From Rhodobacteraceae bacterium WFHF2C18 (GTDB taxonomy: Bacteria; Pseudomonadota; Alphaproteobacteria; Rhodobacterales; Rhodobacteraceae), in contig NHTQ01000006.1 of the NCBI GenBank assembly GCA_002166865.1, positions 124,001-188,000 on the forward strand: a DNA stretch of 64,000 bases. Direction: 5' to 3'. The notes under the pieces are model-generated. The model had not been told where the DNA came from, did not search any database, and saw nothing but the letters and a program-made list of their open reading frames with translations. Numbering within the stretch: position 1 is the first letter of the stretch; every line of letters begins with the position of its first letter. Both the position numbers and the translations under genes were made by a program. Positions 48,731-56,134 of this stretch are shown in pieces.

Positions 48731-50397
48731 CACGCGGCCTCACTGTGCGGCTGGCCTGCGGGTTTCCAGTTCCAGGGCAGCAATTCGGCCAGCCGGTTGG
48801 CCTTGTGATCGTGGATCCGGTCAAGGACGTCGGCGAGATAGGCCTGCGGATCAAGGCCGCTCATCTTCGCGCTCTCGATCAGCGTCATGGCGCGTGCCAA
48901 GGTTTCGCCGCCGGTGTCCGATCCGGCGAACAGCCAGTTTTTCCGCCCGACGCCGATCGGGCGCATGGCACGCTCGGCCGCGTTGTTGTCGATCGCGACG
49001 CGGCCGTCCTCGAGGAACAGCGTGAAGGACGTCCACCGGTTCAGGGCATAGCGGAAGGCCTTGGCGAGATCGCTCTTGCCGGGGATGTGGGTAAGCTGCT
49101 GCTCGGCCCAGGCCTTGAAGGCAGCGACCTTGTCGGCGCTGTGTTTCTTGCGGGCGGCGAGCCGCGTTTCCGCGGGTTGTCCGGCGATCTCGCGCTCGAT
49201 GTCGTAGAGCTTGCCGATCCTGTCGAGGGCCTCGCGGGCGATTTCGGATTTGTTGGCCGCCCAAACGTCATGGAAGTCGCGCCGCAGGTGCGCCCAACAG
49301 GCGGCTTCGCGGAACTGCTGCGAGCCGTCCGCACGCGTCTCATAGAGGTCCTTGAAGCCGGCATAGGCATCGGCCTGCAGAATGCCGCCCGCGTTCGCGA
49401 GATGGCTGCGCGGATGCTCGCCCTTTCGGTTCGGAGAGAAGTAGTAGACCACGCCAGGCGGCGCGGCACCGGACCATGGCCGCTGGTCACGGACATAGGC
49501 CCAGATGCGGCCCTGCTTCACGGCCTTGCCGAGGTCTTTTTTCTTTCCGGACCGGTCGAGCACGCGGATGGGGGTGTCGTCTGCGTGGAGAAGGTCGCTG
49601 GCCATGACGTCGGCCTCGAGCGTCTCGATCAGCGGGACCAGCGTCTTCATGGCCCCGCCGCACCAGTCGACCATCGTGGAGTCCGGGATATCGGCCCCCA
49701 TCCGCGCGAATATCTCGTTCTGGCGATAGAGCGGGACGTGGTCGTCGAACTTCGAGACCAGGATGTAGGCGAGCAGGCTGGGGCCGGCCATGCTGCGCGG
49801 GATCGGCCGGCTGCGGGCGGGATCCTGCACCATGCGCTCGCAGCGGCGGCAGGACTTCTTCACCCGGGCGATCTCGATGACCTTGATCTGCGCCGCGATC
49901 ATGTCGAGCAGTTCGCTGACATCCTCACCGACCACGCGCAGATCACCGCCGCAATCGGGACAGGCGTCGCCGGGGTCCAGTTCACGCCGCTCGCGCGGCG
50001 TGTCGTCCGAGACGCGGGGCCGGCGGCGGGGCATCTTCTCCGGCGCATCCTCGGCCTCCTCCGTCGGCGGGTCCTGCTCCGGGGTCTCGTCTTTTTCCGG
50101 GGGTGTATCCTCCGCCTCCGCCGTGGCGACCATCAGGTCTTCGAGCGCCAGTTCGAGCTGCTCGATCTCGCGTTCGATCTTTTCCGAGCTGGCGCCGAAG
50201 GTCTGCTTCTTGAGCTTCGCGATCCGGGTCCGCAGAGATTGAACAAGCAGATCGTGGGCGCGCAGCGGTGAGCCGGTTCACGCCACGGGTTCGAGTGAAC
50301 CGGCGAACGACATCTTCGCGTTTTCCGCCTGCAAGGTCGCGATCATCGCCTTCAGAGCGGCAGGGTCATCGGGGATATCTGCGGCGGCTTGCGACAT
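48730..50397 (-). pseudogene. tnpC: IS66 transposase TnpC with premature stop in an inserted palindrome
   Basis: The frame starts MSQAAADIPD at 50397. At codon 40 there is a TGA (50278-50280), within the mini-palindrome (50267-50308). Deleting the 42 inserted bases restores an uninterrupted frame AKMSLRAHDLLVQSL. Downstream it is intact: zinc-finger CPDCGG and CRRC, catalytic Asp (DLLHADDTPI), LQADAYAGF, ACWAHLRRDF, Glu in NNAAERAM. A start downstream of the stop would give a shortened protein (for example from 50133). Confidence 0.85.
50267..50308 (+). repeat. Mini-palindrome element, copy 4 (in IS66 tnpC)
   Basis: GGTGAGCC ... GGCGAAC, 42 bases, with perfect ten-base arms GCCGGTTCAC and GTGAACCGGC and a central CGGGTTCGA. 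Ends match those of the other copies while the arm bases differ, yet still pair. It is oriented against the tnpC gene and brings the TGA stop. Confidence 0.8.
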
Positions 50398-50459
50398 GAC
50401 CTTTCATAGCAGACCGTGCCGCCGTTCACCATAAAAACAAGGAATTTCAGGCAGATAAA

Positions 50460-50807
50460 TTATCCCACCCGGGCCGGTGGCGCCCCCCAGTCAGGTCGTC
50501 GCCAGTCGATGCCCTCCCACAGCATCGCCAGTTGCGCCGAGGTCAGCCGAATGGCACCGCCACCCGCCGAGGGCCACGGAAAGCGCCCGCGTTCCAGGAC
50601 CTTGTAATAGAGGCAGAAGCCCTGGCCATCCCAATAGAGCACCTTGATCCTGTCCCCGCGGCGTCCGCGGAAGACGAACACCGCCCCGCTGGTGGGCTTC
50701 TGGCGCAGAACATCCTGTGCGATGGTCGAAAGCCCGGCGATCCCTTTGCGCATATCGGTCGTCCCGCAGGCGAGGTATACCCGGACGCCCGTGTCAGGAC
50801 CAATCAT
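50460..50807 (-). CDS. tnpB: IS66 family accessory protein TnpB
   Basis: 115 residues, intact. The family pattern is clear: VYLACGTTDMRKGIAGL at the N terminus, SGAVFVFRGRRGDRIKVLYWD and YYKVLERGRFPWP. It is needed for IS66 transposition together with TnpA and TnpC. Confidence 0.93.
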   Translation of the reverse strand: MIGPDTGVRVYLACGTTDMRKGIAGLSTIAQDVLRQKPTSGAVFVFRGRRGDRIKVLYWDGQGFCLYYKVLERGRFPWPSAGGGAIRLTSAQLAMLWEGIDWRRPDWGAPPARVG

Positions 50808-51172
50808 GCCTTCTCTACCGCCCGGATCAGCCGGGTCAGCGCCGTGGCCTCCATCGCGCTGTCGAACCGAAGACAGCGACCATTGGCCAGGCGAAGCTCC
50901 ACCGGCACGGGAGGGACCGGCTCCGGGTCGGACGGTGGGGGCCCAATGGCCGGCATGTCCACCGGCAGGAAGACCGCGCCCTGGTCCGGCGACCAGAGCC
51001 CCTTCTTCTTCAGCTCATGGCGCCACGCGTAAATCTGCTGACGAGTGATATCGTTGCGCTGTGCGACCCGCGTGACTGTCGCCACGTCAAGGCCCACCGA
51101 CGACACGATCGTAAGCTTCTCTTCATCGCTCCAACGCCGCCGGCGCTCGACCCCAAGAACCTCGCCCCGCAT
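50804..51172 (-). CDS. tnpA: IS66 family accessory protein TnpA
   Basis: 122 residues with a helix-turn-helix (ATVTRVAQRNDITRQQIYAW) after the RRRWSDEEKL lead. The stop overlaps the tnpB start. It is intact, and the DNA-binding domain probably recognises the element's ends. Confidence 0.9.
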   Translation of the reverse strand: MRGEVLGVERRRRWSDEEKLTIVSSVGLDVATVTRVAQRNDITRQQIYAWRHELKKKGLWSPDQGAVFLPVDMPAIGPPPSDPEPVPPVPVELRLANGRCLRFDSAMEATALTRLIRAVEKA

Positions 51173-51270
51173 ACACCCTCCGTCTCAGACACGTCATTTG
51201 CGACGTCGCTATGCACGTGTCTTAGCCCTTCAGGCCGGGCATGGGCAGGCGGTGCCAACCGGGTGATTAC

Positions 51271-51278
51271 CCTGAACC
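51271..51278. repeat. IS66 target duplication, right copy
   Basis: CCTGAACC right after the IS66 right end, identical to 48411-48418. Confidence 0.92.
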
Positions 51279-51520
51279 GAAGGTCCGCGAAGCGAAATAC
51301 GAGTACGTCTACCTGCATGCCTGGGAAACAGGGTCAGAGGCAAAGGCCGGCGTCGGCAGGTGGATCGAGTTCTACAACCGAAAACGCTCACACTCCGCCC
51401 TTGGCGGCAAGCCCCCAGCCGTGGTCTATTGGCTGAGAGATGACAAAACCCAACCCGATCAGCAGGTGCAACGAGTAGCTTAAATAACGCCGGAAACTGT
51501 CCAACGATCGGGGAGTAGCT

Positions 51521-51577
51521 CACGTGTCTTAGCCACTCAGGCCAGAAGTGGGCAGGCGGTGCCAACCGGGTGCTTAC
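51521..51577 (-). mobile_element. Solo right end of a second IS66 element
   Basis: CACGTGTCTTAGCC ... GGCGGTGCCAACCGGGTG(C)TTAC repeats the last 58 or so bases of the IS66 right end (51213-51270) with a few differences. The rest of this copy is missing. IS3-A inserted at its inner side, so the order of events can be read: IS66 copy first, then IS3-A, then the present IS66. Confidence 0.75.
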
Positions 51578-51905
51578 CCAGAAACGGCTGACGCGCATGA
51601 AATCGAAGCTCTGCTTCGAGCTCACAGCCGACGTGCGGCAATGCAGCGCGCATGGCACCGTTCTGGAGCATCAACTCCGGCTACTCGACGCCGGCAGGCA
51701 GCCCATTGCGGACGGGAAGCAGCGCTCGCCCACTTACCGTGGATATACAATATGGACGCAATACAGCTTGTAATGCGGAAAAGGCAACCTTGCCCGGTAC
51801 GGGTCCAGCGAGACCTAGGCCGCGCTTTCAAGGCTGTATTCGCGGGATGAATCCCTAGCGCGATTTGTGCAAAAAAGCCCCGGAGATGCAGCGGCCAACG
51901 GTTGA
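51578..51905. other. Unassigned gap
   Basis: About 328 bases without a credible gene. Several short frames on both strands lack ribosome-binding sites or recognisable similarity, and base composition is less GC-rich than the core genome. Confidence 0.5.
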
Positions 51906-52661
51906 TCAGCGCCGGACGTACCAATCGTCCGGCCCGGTGAAGCTGGGCCATTTTCGCGTATAGCCATGGGCGCTGAGCAGGGATTTGAGATCGTCGCGGG
52001 CGCTGGTGTAGCTGTGTTCGACGCAGATCGTGCGGACATCCCATTTCGAAAAATCAAAATTCTCGAGAATGTGAAATTCCGACCCTTCGGTGTCGACCGA
52101 CATGAATTGGATGGTCTCGGGGGCGTTGTGTTCGACCAGCAGGTCGTTGAGCGAAATCGTATCTACCGGGATCGGGTCGGCGTCGCGTTGGCCGCGCTTT
52201 TCCTGTTTGTCCTCGGGCACGATATGCGCGATTCGCCCAAGCATTTTCTTGCGCGCCGGGAGGAAGTCGATGGTTTGCCCGGATTCGGAATAGACGCATT
52301 TCGACGACACTATACAGCTCCGGTTCTCAGCGATGCTGTCTGCGAAGGAAGGGTTCGGCTCGGCAAGGATGCCAGACCAGCCAAAGTGTTTTTCCAGCAT
52401 GTAGGTATTGCTGATGGTCAGGCCGTTGGCGGCGCCGAACTCGACGAAGAAGCAGTCTTCCGGCGCACGGTCGCGCGCCTCGTAGGCGGCCCAGAGGTCT
52501 TGAAAATGCTGGCTGTGGGACTGTTTGACCAAGGGTATGGCGGAGCTAAGGAAATCCACCAACGGATCGAGCGCGTCGCCGGCTTGTCCGACGATATTGA
52601 AGGCGCGTTTAACGGCGCGCGCGGCGTCTTCGGTGCAGTCGATATCGGTGGTGTCAGTCAT
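51906..52661 (-). CDS. FkbM-family methyltransferase
   Basis: 251 residues from the ATG at 52661, with AAGGGAGGG 9 bases upstream; longer frames upstream have no such signal. FkbM features are visible: SQHFQDLWAAYEAR, FVEFGAANGLTISNTYMLE (SAM-binding loop), GILAEPNPSF, FMSVDTEGSEFHILENFD (acidic motif) and the C-terminal WYVR. Such enzymes methylate sugars or polyketides and are often in exopolysaccharide or secondary-metabolite clusters. It stands alone here between mobile elements, so it is probably imported cargo. Confidence 0.9.
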   Translation of the reverse strand: MTDTTDIDCTEDAARAVKRAFNIVGQAGDALDPLVDFLSSAIPLVKQSHSQHFQDLWAAYEARDRAPEDCFFVEFGAANGLTISNTYMLEKHFGWSGILAEPNPSFADSIAENRSCIVSSKCVYSESGQTIDFLPARKKMLGRIAHIVPEDKQEKRGQRDADPIPVDTISLNDLLVEHNAPETIQFMSVDTEGSEFHILENFDFSKWDVRTICVEHSYTSARDDLKSLLSAHGYTRKWPSFTGPDDWYVRR

Positions 52662-52919
52662 CGCGTCAGCCCTCCCTTCCGGCATGACCCGACATACCCC
52701 AAGTGGCGTGCCGTCTGACGTGAAGATCGCCTGAATCCGACCGCCGGACAAGCGTTTTTCGCCCTGCGCGGCGTCTGTGGTCGCACAGGCTGCGAAGACA
52801 GGGCGGATCAGACCGCGAAGCGGGACTGTTCTGGATCGGCGCCGGTGTTTTTCAGCAAGGTGGGCAGACCTTTCCTGCCGCGTTCGTTCAGTTTGGGCGT
52901 GGATCGCTGTCATGCGCAT

Positions 52920-53071
52920 AGCGGAGGCTCTAGCAGTCGGCGGATGGCAGCAAGGATGGCGAGCACCATCGGCACGGTGACGGCGACCTCGGCCAGCTGG
53001 AAGGTGATGGCGCGGGCGTGGCGCACGACACGGGCGCCGATCTTGATCAGCTTCAATTGCAGGCTGGTCAA
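52920..53071 (-). pseudogene. C-terminal fragment of an IS1380-family transposase
   Basis: The minus strand reads LTSLQLKLIKIGARVVRHAR and AITFQLAEVAV, then VLAILAAIRRL, the typical IS1380 C terminus, from about 53067 down to 52920. Only this end remains; it abuts the insertion-sequence end at 53072. Confidence 0.75.
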
Positions 53072-53208
53072 TTGTCTGACGTCAGCACCTGTGGGACAGA
53101 TTTGAGGTTTTCGTAACGGAGGATTTCTGGATCATCGCAGCCATCAAGGAGCGAAGATGAACCAGAAATCCGGAACATGGAAGGATGCGGCTTACAAGCT
53201 GGTCAAAG
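53072..53208 (+). mobile_element. Insertion-sequence end, copy B, cut by IS3-B
   Basis: TTGTCTGACGTCAG, then a leader with GGAGGAT and GGAGCGAAG before the ATG at 53158, opening a frame MNQKSGTWKDAAYKLVK that is cut at 53208 by IS3-B. Copy A at 36503 is the same sequence. The N terminus resembles OrfA of an IS3-type element, but that is a weak match. Confidence 0.7.
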
Positions 53209-53261
53209 TGAACCGCGCCGGGTTTGCCGGAGGCTCCAACTCCTGAGTAGGATGGAGCATC

Positions 53262-53585
53262 ATGAGCAAGACGACGAACAAGTTTTCTCCCGAAGTGCGC
53301 GAGCGTGCTGTGCTCCTGGTCCTTGACAATGAGGGTCAGCATGAATCGCGCTGGCAGGCAGTCATGTCGATTTCCGCGAAGATCGGCTGTGCGCCCCAGA
53401 CCCTGAACGAGTGGGTCAAGAAGGCCGAGGTCGACAGCGGCAAGCGCGCTGGCATCCCGACCGACATGGCAGAGAAGATGAAGGCGCTGGAACGGGGGAA
53501 CCGGGAGCTGCGCCGGGCCAACGAGATCCTGCGTAAGGCGAGCGCATATTTTGCGATGGCGGAGCTCGACCGCCGGTCGAAGTGA
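53262..53585 (+). CDS. IS3-family OrfA of element B
   Basis: 107 residues. Helix-turn-helix ([20 protein letters not shown]) and leucine-zipper-like tail ([19 protein letters not shown]). It overlaps orfB, and GGATGGAGC precedes the ATG. Intact. Confidence 0.9.
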   Translation: MSKTTNKFSPEVRERAVLLVLDNEGQHESRWQAVMSISAKIGCAPQTLNEWVKKAEVDSGKRAGIPTDMAEKMKALERGNRELRRANEILRKASAYFAMAELDRRSK

Positions 53586-53986
53586 TGGTCGGGTTCATCG
53601 ACGATCATCGTGGTGAACATGGGGTCGAGCCGATCTGCAAGGTTCCGCCGATCGCCCCATCCACCTACTACGATCACCTGGCGAAGCGGGCCGATCCGAC
53701 CCGGTTATCAGATCGTGCCCGGCGCGACACAGTCCTGCGGCCCGAGATCGAGCGCGTCTTCGAGGAGAACTGGCGTGTCTACGGCGTGCGTAAGGTCTGG
53801 CATCAACTGGATCGGGAGGGCTTCGCCGTCGCCCGTTGCACCGTGGCTCGGCTGATGAAGGGCATGGGTATTCAAGGCATCATCCGGGGCAAGCCGCACA
53901 AGACCACCATCCCCGACAAGAAGGCCCCGTGCCCGCTGGACAAGGTGAACCGGCAGTTCCGCGTACCCGCGCCTAACATGCTCTGG

Positions 53987-54030
53987 GATAAGCCATTGTC
54001 GCGCCATTGGTCCGAGAGACAATGGCGAAT
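53987..54030 (+). repeat. Mini-palindrome element, copy 2 (in IS3-B orfB)
   Basis: GATAAGCC ... GGCGAAT, 44 bases, with perfect nine-base arms GCCATTGTC and GACAATGGC and a central CCATTGGTCC. It sits at the homologous position to copy 1, between the conserved Trp and the catalytic Asp. Confidence 0.8.
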
Positions 54031-54291
54031 GATTTCACCTACGTCGCCACTTGGCGAGGGTTTGTCTATGTAGCCTTCGTCATCGACGCCTACGCCCGCC
54101 GGATCGTCGGCTGGCGGGCGAGCCAAACAGCGCACGCAGGCTTCGTGCTCGATGCCCTTGAACAGGCTGTTCACGATCGCCGCCCGGTCAAGGGCGCGGG
54201 GCCCGTCCACCATTCCGACCGCGGGTCGCAATACCTGTCCATCAAATACACCGAGAGGCTGGGCGAGGCGGGCATCAAGCCCTCCGTCGGC

Positions 54292-54334
54292 GTTCGCCAT
54301 TGTGCTTGAACCAATGGCGCATCAATGGCTCACC
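54292..54334 (-). repeat. Mini-palindrome element, copy 3 (in IS3-B orfB), reverse orientation
   Basis: On the minus strand GGTGAGCC ... GGCGAAC, 43 bases, arms GCCATTG and CAATGGC. Central sequence GCGCCATTGGTTC is close to copies 1 and 2. It lies next to the last catalytic motif. Confidence 0.8.
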
Positions 54335-54604
54335 GGCGACAGCTATGACAACGCTCTGGCGGAGACCATCAACGGTCTCTTCAAGGCCGAGGTCATCCAC
54401 CGCCGCGGGCCATGGCGCAATTTCGAGGCAGTCGAATATGCCACCCTCGAATGGGCGGATTGGTTCAACAACCGCCGCCTCCTCGAGCCGATCGGAAACA
54501 TCCCGCCGGCGGAAGCAGAGGCAAACTTCTACGCGGCTCTGGAAACTGAAGACATGGCCGCGTAACTAACCGAAATCAGCCTCCGGCAAACCCGGCGCGG
54601 TTCA

Positions 54605-54871
54605 CCTTGTGAACGACGAAAGCCTGCACATCCACTTACCGCCAGTCAATCGAGTGTCCGCTTCGAATGCACGAGAAGGGCGAAATCGCTTCGTCAGCGA
54701 AGATCTGCTGTCCGCCCAATTGTGCAGGGTTGTGTTCGCAAGCCCCGTAAACAAAACCGTCTATGGAGAGCGGCACTCGAGGCTTCGTAAAGCCAGGTAT
54801 AGATCAGACGACGCAATAACGTTTTCAGGCCGCGGCCGCTTTATTGCGACCCCGGCCCATTACCTACCTCA
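54605..54871. other. Non-coding gap right of IS3-B
   Basis: The 267 bases have AT-richer composition than the neighbours and only one long frame, without a recognisable protein. I see nothing supportable. Confidence 0.5.
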
Positions 54872-55249
54872 CTACTCGCGGCAGGTTTGAAAGCTCTCGA
54901 TCGCAGTTGAGAGCAGGCGCGCAATGGTCTCCAGCGCTGCGCCCTCACGCGTGATGCGCCAGCGCAGTCCGTAAGGGTCGATCGGACGCTGGCGCACATG
55001 GATGGCTTCACCTTCAAGGCGCTCGACCTCTAAGCGGCGGCACACTTTTTGCTGCATGCCTCGGCAGGCTGAGAGCCGCGCCGCATCCGTGGCGGTCGGA
55101 TCCAGCATATCGTGATAGGTGGACATGCTGGGCGAAAAGGGCTCGGCCGCAGCATGTGTGCGGAAGTCAATCAGGTCGAGCCATTGGGCCGCGCGGCGCG
55201 TGAGGTCTCGCGCCTGAGCAAGCGTCGCCGTTTGCGTCTCAAACATCAT
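54872..55249 (-). CDS. Hypothetical protein of the Tn7-like region (125 aa)
   Basis: MFETQTATLAQARDLTRRAA starts a helical protein with DLIDFRTHAAAEPFSPSMST in the middle. It overlaps the next gene by four bases, so the two are one unit. I recognise no domain; its neighbours suggest a cargo role in the mobile region. Confidence 0.6.
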   Translation of the reverse strand: MMFETQTATLAQARDLTRRAAQWLDLIDFRTHAAAEPFSPSMSTYHDMLDPTATDAARLSACRGMQQKVCRRLEVERLEGEAIHVRQRPIDPYGLRWRITREGAALETIARLLSTAIESFQTCRE

Positions 55250-55644
55250 GCCGCCTCCCGTACGCCGACAATACCGGCGAGGCGAAGCGCCTCGAGTGCG
55301 CGCACTCCGCGGCCCAGTGCCTCCGCGCAGCGCCGCGCAATATCCGCCCGGGGATCATCCGGGTGGACGGCTGCAAAGCGTCTGGCCTCGACGCTCTTGG
55401 TGTCGGTGGTGAAGTCGAGACGCAGCAGACGGTGGAGCTCATGAAGCTCGCCACGGCGGGCAGCCAGATCATTGCCAGCTTTCGCAGCGTCAACGACGGC
55501 GCGGGCCCGTGCGGCCCACTTTCGTCCGCCAAGCAGATTGGCCGAGACGACAAGGCTATCACCCTCTGCGCGGAGCCAGCGCATGAAATCGCTGGCCTTG
55601 TTCATGTGCCGGAGCAGGGCACGGATATCGGGAATGTGTTTCAT
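55246..55644 (-). CDS. Hypothetical protein of the Tn7-like region (132 aa)
   Basis: From the ATG at 55644 (AGGAAAGGTG upstream). The sequence is helical and charged (KHIPDIRALLRHMNKASDFM, then RRGELHELHRLLRLDF). No family recognised. It shares a four-base overlap with the 125-aa gene. Confidence 0.65.
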   Translation of the reverse strand: MKHIPDIRALLRHMNKASDFMRWLRAEGDSLVVSANLLGGRKWAARARAVVDAAKAGNDLAARRGELHELHRLLRLDFTTDTKSVEARRFAAVHPDDPRADIARRCAEALGRGVRALEALRLAGIVGVREAA

Positions 55645-55755
55645 GGGATCACCTTTCCTGGTTGAATGCGCGGACCCGCCATGGGCCGCGTCAGAAGATC
55701 CCTGCACCGGTCAGATGTTTTCGTTTCCAGCTTCGGCGTTACTTCCGGCACGAGG

Positions 55756-55795
55756 TTGCCCGGCGCGGCCTCATCAAGAGGGCCGCGCCGGGCAA
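55756..55795. other. Perfect 15-base-pair hairpin
   Basis: TTGCCCGGCGCGGCC pairs with GGCCGCGCCGGGCAA without mismatch around a ten-base loop. No U tract on either side. It lies 110 bases upstream of the gene pair at 54872-55644 and could be an RNA element, a site at a mobile boundary or a weak terminator. Confidence 0.6.
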
Positions 55796-56087
55796 TCCGT
55801 GCTTCCACAGGCGCGCAAACTCATTCTGAAGAGCACGATTTCGAGGTCCAAAACCCGTCTCGGGAAAAGTCTATATTTTACAAAGCCTTACAGAAGGCGG
55901 CAAAACTTCCGCCGATGCGTGGCAGTAAAATCGGCCGATTTGGCATAATTACCCCCGCAACGACTGTCGGACACCTGAATTATTGTCCATTTGCCCCATC
56001 ATAAGTCATTGTTTTTATTGAATCGCCCCTCACACGCGGCGGCCATTCTGACCATGAAACACAGCATTGTTGTCCATCGATTTTCCC
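55796..56087. other. Non-coding region with candidate transposon-end motifs
   Basis: Contains TGTCGGACACC at 55965, TTGTCCATTTG at about 55983 and TTGTCCATCG at about 56070, and a small hairpin GGCGG...CCGCC near 55900. Repeated TTGTCC motifs of this kind resemble end-binding sites of Tn7-like elements, but I cannot place an end with confidence. Confidence 0.3.
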
Positions 56088-56113
56088 AAAAAAATGCCGC
56101 CCGGAGGCGGCAT
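56088..56113 (-). terminator. Rho-independent terminator of the tns operon
   Basis: On the minus strand ATGCCGCC-TCCG-GGCGGCAT is followed by a run of seven Ts. It ends the tnsA-B-C-tniQ transcript 20 or so bases after the tniQ stop. Confidence 0.85.
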
Positions 56114-56134
56114 GGTCAACAGGTTAGGAGGTGT

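Larger units (their letters stand above)
48419..51270 (-). mobile_element. IS66-family element inserted in IS3-A
   Basis: 2852 bases. Left end GTAACCGCCCG and right end (minus strand) GTAATCACCCG form the inverted repeats, and the 8-base target duplication is exact. tnpA, tnpB and tnpC run on the minus strand with a small accessory gene at the left. tnpC carries a mini-palindrome with a premature stop. Confidence 0.93.
47703..51483 (+). pseudogene. IS3-family OrfB transposase, interrupted three times
   Basis: The N-terminal part (LLSISRSTFYYQPKGE, TPFFGVRQMTWHL) is intact to 48068. Then comes the mini-palindrome (48069-48111), after which the catalytic Asp in NDITYLPMRRG, second Asp in NTDQGSQFTS and the Glu in DNIFVERLW are in another frame. 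IS66 then splits the gene at 48418, and the last segment (YVYLHAWETGSEAKAGVGRW, WIEFYNRKR) resumes at about 51300, again with extra bases. It is inactive as it stands. Confidence 0.85.
47333..51522 (+). mobile_element. IS3-family element (A), split by an IS66 element
   Basis: Ends are TGAGCTGCCCCCCG at 47333 and, on the minus strand, TGAGCTACTCCCCG ending at 51522; the inverted repeats share about 14 of the first 20 bases. It contains orfA and orfB of the IS3 type. orfB is interrupted by a small palindromic insertion, an IS66 element at 48419-51270 and about 20 extra bases beyond it. I see no clear target duplication, as both flanks are other mobile DNA. Confidence 0.8.
53582..54565 (+). pseudogene. 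IS3-family OrfB of element B, broken by two mini-palindromes
   Basis: The N-terminal part is normal (VYGVRKVWHQLDREGFAVAR). At 53987 the first insertion (net about 38 bases) shifts the frame between NMLW and NDFTYVATW. The frame resumes with HSDRGSQYLS (second Asp), and a second insertion (54292-54334) interrupts it before YDNALAETINGLFK (catalytic Glu). The C terminus is intact. Removal of both insertions would restore a complete DDE transposase. Confidence 0.88.
53209..54604 (+). mobile_element. IS3-family element (B) with perfect 27-base inverted ends
   Basis: The ends 53209-53235 and 54578-54604 are identical inverted repeats starting TGAACCGCGCCGGG. Length is 1396 bases including two small insertions. 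It holds orfA and a broken orfB. No target duplication is evident: AAAG left versus CCTT right. Confidence 0.92.

Noticed and set aside
48419..51270. CRISPR array
   Set aside because: No regularly spaced direct repeats and no Cas genes were found in the window; the repeats present are element ends and palindromes.
53987..54030. Reading the mini-palindromes as integron attC sites
   Set aside because: They lack the GTTRRRY/RYYYAAC core boxes, and no integrase or cassette gene is nearby.
55960..56087. Left end of the Tn7-like element at TGTCGGACACC
   Set aside because: No inverted counterpart or target duplication could be found on the other side, so it is kept only as a weak candidate.
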